This document shows, in pieces, positions 41,352 through 50,402 of a stretch of 64,000 bases of DNA. The notes under the pieces are model-generated. The model made no database searches. It saw nothing but the letters and a program-made list of their open reading frames with translations, and was not told where the DNA came from. The stretch lies in assembly GCA_039586815.1 (NCBI GenBank), contig JBDHJR010000010.1, positions 1-64,000 of the forward strand, in the 5' to 3' direction. Source of the DNA: WVYX01 sp039586815. GTDB lineage: Bacteria; Gemmatimonadota; Gemmatimonadetes; Gemmatimonadales; GWC2-71-9. The position numbers and the translations under genes were made by a program. Position 1 is the stretch's first letter, and every line of letters starts with the position of its first letter.

Positions 41352-42469
41352 CGGAGACGAACATGATGAGGAACGGAAGGCGCGAGGTCGGTGCGCTGCT
41401 CAGACTGGTTGCGCTGGCTGCGGCGGTGGCGGCGTGCTCTCCGCCGGAGGGGGGAGAAGCTCTGGCGGAGCAGGTCGACTCGGTGGTGGATACGACGGGC
41501 GCGCGCATCATCAACGTGGAGGCCGTCCCGGTCGAGCTGGTGGGGTTCGTGGACTACATCCGCATCACCGGCGAGGTCGAAGCGATGTACGACGTCACCG
41601 TATCGGCCGAGGAGTCGGGCGTGATCGAGCGGTTCCTGGTCGAGAAGGGGAGCCGGGTGCGGCGCGGCCAGACGATCGCGAAGATCAACGACGCGGTGCT
41701 GCGAGGACAGGTACGGGAGGCGCGCTCCGTGGCCGACGTGGCCGAGGAGCAGTACCGGCGCCAGCGCCGGCTGTGGGAAGAAGAGGAGATCGGGAGCGAG
41801 ATCGCCTATCTGCAGCTCCGGTCGGCGTCGGAGGCGGCAAAGGCCCGGCTGCAGGTGTTGGAGGAGCGGCTGGCCCGCACCGAGATCAAGGCACCGGTAA
41901 GCGGCATCTACGACGAGAAGTTCGTGGAGACCGGAGAGATGGTGGTGGCCGGCACCCCGGTGGTGCGCGTGATCTCCGTCAGCCGGGTGAAGGTGGTGGG
42001 CGGCGTGCCAGAGCGGTTCGCACTATCGGTGCAGCGCGGTGACAGCGGCAGGATCACGTTCGATGCGCTCGGTGGGCGCGAGTTCAGCGGGGTCATCGAG
42101 TTCGTGGGCGCGGCCGTGGACGCAGGGAACCGGACTTTCCCCATCGAAATCGTGCTCGACAATCCGGATGACGTGATCAAACCCCGCATGGTGGCCAACG
42201 TGCAGGTCGAGCGGGACCGGTTGCAGGAGGTAATCGTGGTCCCGCAGCAAGTGGTGCTTCGCACGGAGAACGGGTATCAGGTGTACGTCGTGTCCGACCG
42301 CGACGGCTATCCGGTGGCATCGGCGCGGGAGGTGGAGCTGGGTCCCTCGTACGGGAACCGCATAGTGATCGCGTCCGGCCTGGAGATCGGCGATCGGCTG
42401 ATCACGGTGGGACAGCGACTGGTGGATGAAGGCAGCTTCGTGCGCGTCGTGAGCGGGGGTAACCGATGA
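41348..42469 (+). CDS. RND efflux periplasmic adaptor, lipoprotein
   Basis: 373 residues. A lipoprotein signal (LLRLVALAAAVAACSPPEGG) is followed by the adaptor fold. The lipoyl half (SAEESGVIERFLVEKGSRVR), a coiled coil of about 60 residues, the second lipoyl half (ARTEIKAPVSGIYDEKFVETG) and beta-barrel plus membrane-proximal domains follow in order. It bridges the inner-membrane pump and TolC. Either ATG 41348 or ATG 41363 may be used. It overlaps the RND gene by four bases. Confidence 0.92.
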   Translation: MTETNMMRNGRREVGALLRLVALAAAVAACSPPEGGEALAEQVDSVVDTTGARIINVEAVPVELVGFVDYIRITGEVEAMYDVTVSAEESGVIERFLVEKGSRVRRGQTIAKINDAVLRGQVREARSVADVAEEQYRRQRRLWEEEEIGSEIAYLQLRSASEAAKARLQVLEERLARTEIKAPVSGIYDEKFVETGEMVVAGTPVVRVISVSRVKVVGGVPERFALSVQRGDSGRITFDALGGREFSGVIEFVGAAVDAGNRTFPIEIVLDNPDDVIKPRMVANVQVERDRLQEVIVVPQQVVLRTENGYQVYVVSDRDGYPVASAREVELGPSYGNRIVIASGLEIGDRLITVGQRLVDEGSFVRVVSGGNR

Positions 42470-45400
42470 GCGATCGCAAGGGCGACACCGGTTCCTTCCG
42501 AGTGCCCGGAAGTGGTGGCGAGAAGGCGGGCGACAGCGGCGTGCATCGCACGTCACGGTCGGCCAGTGACCCTGCACGTGTAAGCGGAACCTTCCAGCCA
42601 CCGGGCTCAACGTCGGACCCGCGACACAAGCGGCGCTTCAAGGAGTTCTGGCTCGCGTCGTTCGCCATCGATCACCCGACGAGCGTCATGGTGATGACGT
42701 TGATCGTCATCATCATGGGGCTGGCCTCCTATGTGCAGGTACCCAAGGAGTCGATGCCGGAGATCGTGGTGCCCAACGTCCTGGTCAACACGCTGTATCC
42801 GGGGGTGGCGCCGGGCGACATCGAGACCCTGATCACGGAGCCCCTGGAGGACGAGCTCAATACCATCGCCGACGTCAAGACCATCACGTCGGTCTCGGCC
42901 GAGAGCTACTCGAGCATCAACGTCGAGTTCGAGGCCGGGATGGATATGAACGAGGCGTTGCAGCGGGTGCGGGAGAAGGTCGACATAGGCAAGGTCGAGT
43001 TGCCGGCGGCGGCCGAAGAGCCCGAGGTCATCGAGATCAACCTGTCGCAGTTCCCCATCATGCAGGTCAACATCGCGGGGGACTACAACCAGGTGCGTCT
43101 GCGCGAGGTTGCGGAGGAGCTGCAGGACAGGCTGGAGCAGATCCCCAGCGTGCTAGAAGTGCAGCTGGCGGGTGGGCTGGAGCGTGAGGTGCAGGTGGAT
43201 GTCGACCTGGCCAAGCTCAAGTTCTACGACATCACGTTCGACGACGTGATCGACGCCGTGCGGTTCGAGAACGTAACCGTGCCCGGCGGCACGATCGACG
43301 TGGGGGACGTGAAGTACCTGGTGCGGATACCGGGCGAGTTCGAGGAGACCGATCCGATCGCCGACATCGTGGTCACGACGCGGGGCGGCGGGCCGATCTA
43401 CCTGCGCGACGTGGCTACCGTCGACTTCGGGTTCAAGGAACGCGACAGCTACGCTCGGCTCGACGGCAATCCGGTGATCTCGCTGGCAATCGTGAAGCGC
43501 AGCGGGGAGAACATCATCGAGACCGCAGACGGCGTGCGGGAGGTTATCGACGGGGAGTTCAGGAACTTCCCGCCGGGAACAGTCGTGAAGATCACCTCGG
43601 ATCAATCCGAGGAGATCCGCAGCATGGTGAGCAGTCTCGAGAACAACATCATCTCCGGGCTCATCCTGGTCGTGGCGATCTTGGTGTTCGTGCTCGGTGT
43701 ACGGACGGCGCCGTTCGTGGGGCTTGCCATCCCGCTCTCGATGCTGCTGTCGTTCAGCATCCTGCGGTTCGCCGGGTTCTCGATGAACATGGTGGTGCTG
43801 TTCTCGCTGATCCTCGCGCTGGGGATGTTGGTGGACAACGCGATCGTGGTGGTCGAGAACATCTATCGCTTCCGCGAGCGCCGCTTTGATCGAGTGCGGG
43901 CGGCGAAGTACGCCACGGCCGAGGTGGCCGTTCCGATCATTGCGTCTACAGCCACCACCCTTGCGGCGTTCTTCCCCATGGTTTTCTGGCCGGGAATCAT
44001 GGGCGAGTTCATGAGTTACCTGCCGCTCACACTGATCATCACACTCAGCTCGTCGCTGTTCGTGGCGTTGGTGATTCTGCCGACCCTCGCCGCACGCACG
44101 CTGGACACCGAGGACGCGCCGGTGGCAATGACCCTGGGGATGAAGCGGGTCCTCACCGCGGGTGCCGTGGTACTACTGCTGGCCATGCTGGCGACGAGCT
44201 GGGTCACGTCGGTGCTGCTGATACTGACGGGCGCTGCGGTGTATGCATTCCACCACTACGTGGGCCACCCGGCCGGCCACTGGATCATGACTAAGGGCCT
44301 CCCCGCCGTGATCGAGCGGTATGAGGTAGTGCTGCGCTGGGCTCTGGCGCATCGGTTCCGGATGGTGGCCGGGGCTGCCGGAGCGCTGGTGCTTGCGGTC
44401 ATGGTCTTCGGCGCGTTCAACGCAGGTGTCGAGTTCTTCCCGGAGGACGTGCCGCCGTTTGCGGCCTACGTGCAGATCGAAGCCCCGCTCGGCACGCGCG
44501 TGGAGGAGACCGACCGCGTCGTGCGGCGCATCGAGGAGCAGGTCAGCGGGATCCCGGGGATGGCCGACGTGGAATCCGTCGTGGCCACGGTGGGGACCAG
44601 GCTCACTGCGGGGTTCGGGGGGGGAAGGGGCACGCACCTGGGAACGGTCGTGGTGCAGTTCGTGGACTACGAGGACCGTGAAGCCGACGGGTTCGAGACG
44701 TTGCGGCAGATCCGCGAGAGGGCCGGGGTCGGCGTTGCCGGTGCCGACGTGGCACTGGAGGAGCCAGAGATGGGGCCGCCCACGGGGGCCCCGCTCAACA
44801 TCGAGATCACGGGGGAAGATCCTGCGCTCCTCAAGGAGTTGGGCGACGCGGTCGTTTCGCGCCTGGAGAGCTCGGCGCTGTTCGCCAAGCTCGACGGACT
44901 GGAGAGCGACATGGCCGAGGGCCGGCCGGAGCTGGTTATCGATGTGGATCGGGAGAAGGCCGCGCTCTACGGCCTCACCACGCAAGACATCGGGATGACG
45001 ATCCGCAACGCGATCAACGGCACTGAGGCCTCCAAGTACCGTGACGGCAAGGACGAGTACGACATCACGGTGCGACTGGCCGAGGAATACCGGGGTGACC
45101 TGAGCTCACTCGGCGATCTCACGGTCTGGTCCGACATTGGGATTCAGATCCCACTGTCATCCGTCGCCACCTGGCGCGTGGACAAGGGCTTCGGCGACGT
45201 GAACCGCAAGGACCTCGACCGAATGGTGACGGTGGCGTCTGACGTACGCTCAGGTTACAACGCCGTGGCCGTGCGGGGTGAGGTGGAGCGGGAGCTCGCT
45301 GAGTTTGCGGCCGCGCTGCCCACCGGCTACCAGATGCGCTTCACCGGACAGCAACAGGAGCAGGAAGAGTCGGAGGAGTTCCTCACCGGCGCCTTCGTGC

Positions 45401-46035
45401 TGGCATTGTTCCTGATCGGGTTCATCCTGGTGACCCAGTTCGATTCCGTCACCAAGCCGCTCATCATCCTGAGCTCCGTGCTGCTGTCCACCATTGGCGT
45501 GTTGATCGGCCTGATGGTGTTCCGCATGCCGTTCGGCATCATCATGACCGGAGTGGGGGTGATCAGCCTGGCTGGCGTGGTGGTGAACAACGCGATCGTG
45601 TTGATCGACTACATCGACATCCTGCGCCGGCGCGACAAGCTGGAGCGGCGCGAGGCCATCGTGCAAGGCGGGAAGACCCGTTTCCGGCCAGTGGTTCTCA
45701 CGGCGGTGACCACCATCCTCGGGTTGGTGCCGCTGGCCGTAGGGCTGAACATCGACTTCAAGGGGTTCTACACCCGGTTGGCACCGGACTTCTACTGGGG
45801 CGGCGAGCAGGCGGCCTGGTGGGGACCGATGGCAATCGCAGTGATCGCCGGGCTTGCCTTCGCCACCTTCCTGACGCTGGTGTTGGTCCCGGTGATGTAC
45901 TCGTTGCTGGACGACTTCGACAACTTCCTGAAGCGGGTGCTCACGCGGCAGGACGAGGAAGAGTCCTCGCGCCCGCGGGCACGCTCGCCGGCGCTCCAGG
46001 ACTCGCGGCCCTCAGAGAAGCCAGTCGCCGTATAG
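42466..46035 (+). CDS. RND-family efflux pump with cytoplasmic N-terminal extension
   Basis: 1189 residues. The first membrane helix starts near residue 70 (SVMVMTLIVIIMGLASYVQV), after an extra hydrophilic Ser/Gly/Thr-rich N-terminus not usual in RND pumps. Porter domains follow. Helix 4 carries LGMLVDNAIVVVENIY with the proton-relay Asp; the second Asp of AcrB-type pumps is Asn here. Between the halves there are two additional hydrophobic segments (about residues 566-605) before the second porter repeat. The last helices include GVISLAGVVVNNAIVLIDYI. Substrate unknown. Its 3' end overlaps the convergent nitrilase-like gene by 24 bases. Confidence 0.93.
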   Translation: MSDRKGDTGSFRVPGSGGEKAGDSGVHRTSRSASDPARVSGTFQPPGSTSDPRHKRRFKEFWLASFAIDHPTSVMVMTLIVIIMGLASYVQVPKESMPEIVVPNVLVNTLYPGVAPGDIETLITEPLEDELNTIADVKTITSVSAESYSSINVEFEAGMDMNEALQRVREKVDIGKVELPAAAEEPEVIEINLSQFPIMQVNIAGDYNQVRLREVAEELQDRLEQIPSVLEVQLAGGLEREVQVDVDLAKLKFYDITFDDVIDAVRFENVTVPGGTIDVGDVKYLVRIPGEFEETDPIADIVVTTRGGGPIYLRDVATVDFGFKERDSYARLDGNPVISLAIVKRSGENIIETADGVREVIDGEFRNFPPGTVVKITSDQSEEIRSMVSSLENNIISGLILVVAILVFVLGVRTAPFVGLAIPLSMLLSFSILRFAGFSMNMVVLFSLILALGMLVDNAIVVVENIYRFRERRFDRVRAAKYATAEVAVPIIASTATTLAAFFPMVFWPGIMGEFMSYLPLTLIITLSSSLFVALVILPTLAARTLDTEDAPVAMTLGMKRVLTAGAVVLLLAMLATSWVTSVLLILTGAAVYAFHHYVGHPAGHWIMTKGLPAVIERYEVVLRWALAHRFRMVAGAAGALVLAVMVFGAFNAGVEFFPEDVPPFAAYVQIEAPLGTRVEETDRVVRRIEEQVSGIPGMADVESVVATVGTRLTAGFGGGRGTHLGTVVVQFVDYEDREADGFETLRQIRERAGVGVAGADVALEEPEMGPPTGAPLNIEITGEDPALLKELGDAVVSRLESSALFAKLDGLESDMAEGRPELVIDVDREKAALYGLTTQDIGMTIRNAINGTEASKYRDGKDEYDITVRLAEEYRGDLSSLGDLTVWSDIGIQIPLSSVATWRVDKGFGDVNRKDLDRMVTVASDVRSGYNAVAVRGEVERELAEFAAALPTGYQMRFTGQQQEQEESEEFLTGAFVLALFLIGFILVTQFDSVTKPLIILSSVLLSTIGVLIGLMVFRMPFGIIMTGVGVISLAGVVVNNAIVLIDYIDILRRRDKLERREAIVQGGKTRFRPVVLTAVTTILGLVPLAVGLNIDFKGFYTRLAPDFYWGGEQAAWWGPMAIAVIAGLAFATFLTLVLVPVMYSLLDDFDNFLKRVLTRQDEEESSRPRARSPALQDSRPSEKPVAV

Positions 46036-46833
46036 ATCGGGCCGGCGATCCTGCCAGAACAGGGTTCTGGCCGGCGAAGCCGCACAAAGCGAGAGATCGA
46101 GATCCACCACTAGGAGATCCTCCTCGAGGCGCTTGCCTCGGGCGAGGATCTTCCCCACTGGGTCCACCACGAACGACTCGCCTGCGAAGGTGAGTCGTTC
46201 TTCTTCTCCCACCCGGTTGCACAGGGCGGCGAAGTAGCCGTTCTGGAAGGCGGCGGTGCGCACTTCGGCCTCGTACATGCCCTCGGGCCACTCGTCGAGC
46301 GCTCCCGCCTGCGGAATCACCACCACATCGGCGCCGCCTACACCCAGGGCCCGCATGTACTCTGGATAGTGCCGGTCGTAACAGATGGCCACGCCGATGC
46401 GTCCCGCTTTGGTGGCGTATACTGGTGCGCCGCGATCGCCGGGGGCGTAGTACGTTCGCTCGTGAAAGCAGGCGTAGTCGGTGATGTGCACCATGCGCGT
46501 CACGCCTAGCAGTGCGCCGTCGGCATCGAACACCGGCGAGCTGTCGAATCGCTCTCCCCCGGCGGACTCGTACATGTTGAACACGGTCACCAATCCCAAC
46601 TCCCTGGCCTTGGCGGCAATCCGATCGGCGGTGGGACCGGGGATCGGTTCGGATAACTCCCGGGCCGCGGCGAACTGCTCGTGCTGGGGGAAGAAGCGGT
46701 AGAGCACGATCTCGGGAAACGCCACCAGGTCGGCTCCATCATCCTTGGCGGCCTGCATCGCTGCGAGCGCGCGCTCGAGATTCTCAGCGGTGTCGGGTCC
46801 CGCGGCCTGTTGAGCCAGGGCTATGCGCATCAT
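46012..46833 (-). CDS. carbon-nitrogen hydrolase (nitrilase superfamily), altered catalytic Lys position
   Basis: About 273 residues with the nitrilase fold. The catalytic Glu lies in LVAFPEIVLYRFF and the nucleophile in GVAICYDRHYPEYMRAL. The segment that normally reads YRKxH, carrying the catalytic Lys, reads TRMVHITD here, so Met occupies that place. The rest (YYAPGDRGAPVY, ALCNRVGEE) matches N-carbamoyl-amine amidase-like members. Starts at 46833 and 46830 are equally possible. It overlaps the methyltransferase stop, forming a minus-strand group with the next three genes. Confidence 0.85.
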   Translation of the reverse strand: MMRIALAQQAAGPDTAENLERALAAMQAAKDDGADLVAFPEIVLYRFFPQHEQFAAARELSEPIPGPTADRIAAKARELGLVTVFNMYESAGGERFDSSPVFDADGALLGVTRMVHITDYACFHERTYYAPGDRGAPVYATKAGRIGVAICYDRHYPEYMRALGVGGADVVVIPQAGALDEWPEGMYEAEVRTAAFQNGYFAALCNRVGEEERLTFAGESFVVDPVGKILARGKRLEEDLLVVDLDLSLCAASPARTLFWQDRRPDLYGDWLL

Positions 46834-47501
46834 GCCTCCTGCGGGCGGCGTGCCAGGGTGAGCAGCGATCCCTCGGTCGCCTTCCACGGCTCCGAGGCTT
46901 GCTCCGGAGCGAGCCTCACACGGTGTTGCTCGATGTCGCTGAAGCCGGCGCCCTCCATGGCCGCGCGCCAACCGGCCTCATCGAGCAGCGTCATGTCCAC
47001 GCCGACGTCGCTCGGCCACGAGTGGCTGATCTCGTTCTCCTCGTAGAAGTCCACCATGCAAGCGAATCCACCACCGGGGCGCAGCAGGTGCCGCGTCTCC
47101 ACCAGTGCAGCCGCCATGTCTGGCAGGTAGTAGAACACCTCCATCGAGAGAATCGCGTCGAACCGGCCGCGGGGAAGCTCGTGCTCGGGGAATGCGGCAG
47201 CGTGGAACTCCGCGTTGGGGAGGTCCTGTGACATGCTGCGCGCCAGGGTGATCATCTCCGACGAGAGGTCGAGGCCTACCGCCCTGCCTTCGGGCGCGGC
47301 CTGCGCCGCCCACCTGACCGTGTAGCCGTTGCCGCAGCCGATGTCCAGGTACCAGGCATCCGGCGCCAGCGCCAGCCGCTCGAACGCGGGACGCACGAAC
47401 GGGGCGTGGCTTGCCTCCATACCCTCGGCGCGGCCGCGCAACGCCCAATCGTCGAACACCCGTTGCACGCTTTGGAGTTGTGAGTCGGGGCTGCTAGTCA
47501 C
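46830..47501 (-). CDS. class I SAM-dependent methyltransferase
   Basis: 223 residues. SAM-binding motif I is WYLDIGCGNGYTVRWAA, followed by AVGLDLSSEMITLARSM, FDAILSMEVFYYLPDM and LRPGGGFACMVDF, the ubiE/small-molecule methyltransferase pattern. The start is GTG 47501, overlapping the upstream glycosyltransferase by 8 bases; the same frame is open further but that part is out-of-frame glycosyltransferase sequence. Substrate unknown. Confidence 0.85.
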   Translation of the reverse strand: MTSSPDSQLQSVQRVFDDWALRGRAEGMEASHAPFVRPAFERLALAPDAWYLDIGCGNGYTVRWAAQAAPEGRAVGLDLSSEMITLARSMSQDLPNAEFHAAAFPEHELPRGRFDAILSMEVFYYLPDMAAALVETRHLLRPGGGFACMVDFYEENEISHSWPSDVGVDMTLLDEAGWRAAMEGAGFSDIEQHRVRLAPEQASEPWKATEGSLLTLARRPQEA

Positions 47502-48585
47502 TGCGGTGTCTCCCGTTTGGCGGCTCGGAAACGGCATAGAGGAACTGCCGGGCCACTCCCGCCGGCTCAAACTGTTGCGCCACCGCGCTGTTCGCCATTC
47601 CCATGCGGTGCCGTGCCTCCCCGTCCTCGAGCAGGCGGGCCAGCGCCTCGGCCAGAGCTGCGTCGTCGTGCTGCGGCACGACCGCTCCGTGGGTGCCGTC
47701 CTGGACCAGTTCCTCGACGGCCGTGTCACGGCAACACACCACCGGCTTGCCTGCCGCCATCGCCTCGAGGAACACGAGGCCGAACCCCTCCTGCAGGCTC
47801 GGCAGGCAGAAGATATCACAGCCGGCGTACGCCCGGGCGAGCCCATCGAAGTCGAGCTGGCCCTCGAATCGCACATGTGTTCCGAGGTCGAGGCTGCGCG
47901 TCAGGCGTTCCAACCGCGCCCGATCCGGGCCGTCACCCACGATGCGCACCCGCACCCCGGGCACGCGCGTGCGCAACAATGCCGCCGCCCGCACCAGCGA
48001 CGCGATGTTCTTGCGAGGGTACATGCGCGCCACGCACAGGACCGTGGGGTTGGGATCCCGCCGGCCCGCGTGTGGCTCGAGCGCGGCGCGCCACCGTGCG
48101 ACGTCCAGTGCAGGAGGCACGACGGCGATCCGCTCGGGCTCGAGGCCGTAGATGTCGCTGATCCGGTTTCGCGCGTAGCGGGAGACGGTAAGCACTCGGG
48201 TGGCCCGACGAACGCTGGCGCTTTCGGCTCTGGACTGCAGCCGCATCGAGGCGGCCACCAGGCCTCGCTCGAACCGCGCTTCGTCGGCGAGGATGCCGTG
48301 GACGTACGCCACGAAGGGTACCGGAAGGCGGCCGGCCAGGCGGAAACCGTCCATGTCGAACCCCACCACGCAGTCAGCATCGCTCACAGCCGCGGTCCCA
48401 ATGCCCCAGTTGAAGGCGAAGCGGTGCAGCGTGTACGTGAAGGGCGGCGCACGTCGGGTGGGCGCGACGACCCGCACGTCGTGTCCCAGCGCCGCTAGAG
48501 CGCGCCGCAACGTCTCGCCGGCGACGAAGGTCCCGCTCCCCTCGCGGACGGACTGCGGGGTGGCTGTGATCAGTGCGATCCGCAC
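47494..48585 (-). CDS. GT4-family glycosyltransferase
   Basis: 363 residues, GT-B fold. The N-terminal domain begins MRIALITATPQSVREGSGTF. The C-terminal nucleotide-sugar domain has VLCVARMYPRKNIASLVRAA, VRIVGDGPDRARLERL and the EX7E signature in LPSLQEGFGLVFLEAMAAG. It would transfer a sugar from an NDP donor to a lipid or glycan acceptor. It is 11 bases downstream of the tandem kinase gene on the same strand. Confidence 0.9.
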   Translation of the reverse strand: MRIALITATPQSVREGSGTFVAGETLRRALAALGHDVRVVAPTRRAPPFTYTLHRFAFNWGIGTAAVSDADCVVGFDMDGFRLAGRLPVPFVAYVHGILADEARFERGLVAASMRLQSRAESASVRRATRVLTVSRYARNRISDIYGLEPERIAVVPPALDVARWRAALEPHAGRRDPNPTVLCVARMYPRKNIASLVRAAALLRTRVPGVRVRIVGDGPDRARLERLTRSLDLGTHVRFEGQLDFDGLARAYAGCDIFCLPSLQEGFGLVFLEAMAAGKPVVCCRDTAVEELVQDGTHGAVVPQHDDAALAEALARLLEDGEARHRMGMANSAVAQQFEPAGVARQFLYAVSEPPNGRHRSD

Positions 48586-48595
48586 CGGGTCTCCT

Positions 48596-50368
48596 CTAGC
48601 GCGGATTGATCAGGCGGCGCAGGAAGCGGACGATCGGTCCCCCGGCGGAGCCGGCGGCGTCATCCAGCGCGCGGGCGTACTCCTCAGCCGTAGGCCACCG
48701 CTCCTGTGGCGACTGCGCCGCACCCTTGGCCAGCACGCGGGCTACCGCAGCGGGCACATCGGGACGCACCGCTGTGAGGCTGGGTAGTCGGCCCGCCGTC
48801 TGGCGCGCCAACACCGACTCGACCGTTCCGGCGCCGAACGGCAGCTCTCCGGTGAGCGCGTAGTATGCCGCGAGCGTGAGTGAGTAGAGATCGGTGCGGC
48901 CGTCCACGTGCTCGCTCATGAGTTGCTCGGGCGCGGCGAAGTCGGGGGTGCCGGACTGTGACACGGGCCCGCCTCCTTCCGCACCGGTCAGCGCGAGAAC
49001 CAGTCCGAAGTCGGCGATCAGCAACGCACCGGTCGCATCGTCCAGCAGCAGGTTCTCGGGCTTGATGTCGCGGTGCACCAGCCCGTGACGGTGGGCGTGC
49101 CCCAGGCCGTCGAGGGCTTCGCGCAGGATCCGCAACACCGTTGCGAGAGGCTGGGGTCCCTCGCTTAGCACGAGGCGCCCGAGGCTGGGGCCTCGCACGT
49201 ACTCCATCGTGTACCACAGCAGGCCGGCGCGCCGCCCGATGTCGTAGGTATTGACGATGTGCGCGTGGTTGAACATGGCTGCCGCACGCGCCTCCCTGCG
49301 GAAGCGCTCCACCACGGCGGGATCGGTGGTCAGGTAGGGGTGCAGCACCTTGAGTGCCACCTCGCGCTCCAAGGCGAGATCCCGCACGAGGTACACGCGG
49401 CCGAAGCCGCCGGAGCCCAGCTCGCTGAGCAACTCGTAGTCGTCGCCCAGTGCGCGGCGCAATCGCTTCTCCCACGCCAGCTGGTCCTCGCTCGCCTCCC
49501 CCCGCTCGGGCGCGAGCGGGGCCGGCACCGCCGACTCGCCCAGGTCGCTGTAGAGGTCCTCGGCCATCTCGACCGCGGTGAGGTAGCGTCTCAGAGGCTC
49601 GGGGTGCAGAGCGCGCATGATCACCCGGTCGAGTGCCCTGGGGCAGGCTGGACGGCGTTCTATCGGCGGCTGGATCTCGTCCGGATCTGGCGGCGGCGCC
49701 TTCCCGGTCACGGCGAAGTAGAGCAGCGCGCCGGCGGAGTAGATGTCGCTGGTGGGCTCGCCCCCGCCGCCCTGACGCACGTCAGGCGCGAGGAACGGCT
49801 CGGCGAGCGGGTCGTCGTCGGGGCCCGCCACGTCGAGGCAGACGTTGGCGAAGCGGAGATCGGTCACGTACGTGCGCTCGGTGCTCTCGACCATCAGCGT
49901 GGTGGGCGCGAGCTTGCGCACCACGATGCGCTGGGAGTGGACGTATTCCAGGACGCTGGCCAGATCGCGCGCGAGCTGTAGCACCGAGGGAATTGGCCGG
50001 GGTCCTCGCGCCACCACGTCGACGAGGCTCTCCCCCTCGATCCACTTGGCCATGCGGAACGCCCAGTCGGCGCGGTAGCCGGCTGCATACACCGGGCGCA
50101 ACACCGGATGGTCGAGCGCCGCCAGCAGCTCCGTCTCGCGTTCGAACCAGACACGCGAGGTGGACTCGGGCAGGAGATGCACTCGCAGCACCACCCGTCG
50201 CTTCAACATGACATCGCGGGCCATGAAGAGCGCCCGCTTGGGTGAGGCGGCGACTAGCTGGAGAATCTCGAGCGTGCCGAGGAAGTTCCGCTGCGCGGAC
50301 TCGAATAGTCCCACCTGGTCGACCGAAACATCGATCAGGGGTCGGGCTGGACTTGCCGGTGACGTCAT
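48596..50368 (-). CDS. tandem pseudokinase-kinase Ser/Thr protein kinase
   Basis: 590 residues with two kinase folds and no membrane helix. Domain 2 (about residues 311-575) is complete: GSGGFGRVY at 318-326, Lys340, HRDIKPEN at 432-439, DFG at 453-455 and APE at 479-481. Domain 1 (about 30-280) keeps the fold (SDIYSAGALLYFAVTGKAPP) but has no Gly-rich loop. The Lys of VAxK is Arg62, the HRDxKPxN loop reads VRKLAPTT with Lys152 replacing the catalytic Asp, and DFG reads DLR. Domain 1 is therefore very probably a regulatory pseudokinase. A TATCTT box lies 9 bases before the ATG. It is divergent from the quinone oxidoreductase. Confidence 0.93.
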   Translation of the reverse strand: MTSPASPARPLIDVSVDQVGLFESAQRNFLGTLEILQLVAASPKRALFMARDVMLKRRVVLRVHLLPESTSRVWFERETELLAALDHPVLRPVYAAGYRADWAFRMAKWIEGESLVDVVARGPRPIPSVLQLARDLASVLEYVHSQRIVVRKLAPTTLMVESTERTYVTDLRFANVCLDVAGPDDDPLAEPFLAPDVRQGGGGEPTSDIYSAGALLYFAVTGKAPPPDPDEIQPPIERRPACPRALDRVIMRALHPEPLRRYLTAVEMAEDLYSDLGESAVPAPLAPERGEASEDQLAWEKRLRRALGDDYELLSELGSGGFGRVYLVRDLALEREVALKVLHPYLTTDPAVVERFRREARAAAMFNHAHIVNTYDIGRRAGLLWYTMEYVRGPSLGRLVLSEGPQPLATVLRILREALDGLGHAHRHGLVHRDIKPENLLLDDATGALLIADFGLVLALTGAEGGGPVSQSGTPDFAAPEQLMSEHVDGRTDLYSLTLAAYYALTGELPFGAGTVESVLARQTAGRLPSLTAVRPDVPAAVARVLAKGAAQSPQERWPTAEEYARALDDAAGSAGGPIVRFLRRLINPR

Positions 50369-50377
50369 AGCGCATCA

Positions 50378-50383
50378 AAGATA
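50378..50383 (-). promoter_or_regulatory. TATCTT box 9 bases before the tandem-kinase start
   Basis: Minus-strand TATCTT is followed by TGATGCGCT and the ATG at 50368. No Shine-Dalgarno sequence is present, so a leaderless transcript is plausible. Confidence 0.4.
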
Positions 50384-50402
50384 ACAGTGCAGGGGGGAGC
50401 CA

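Noticed and set aside
44340..44998. Long Arg/Ser/Trp-rich open frame inside the RND gene
   Set aside because: A frame-shifted shadow of GC-rich coding DNA with no domain or ribosome site.
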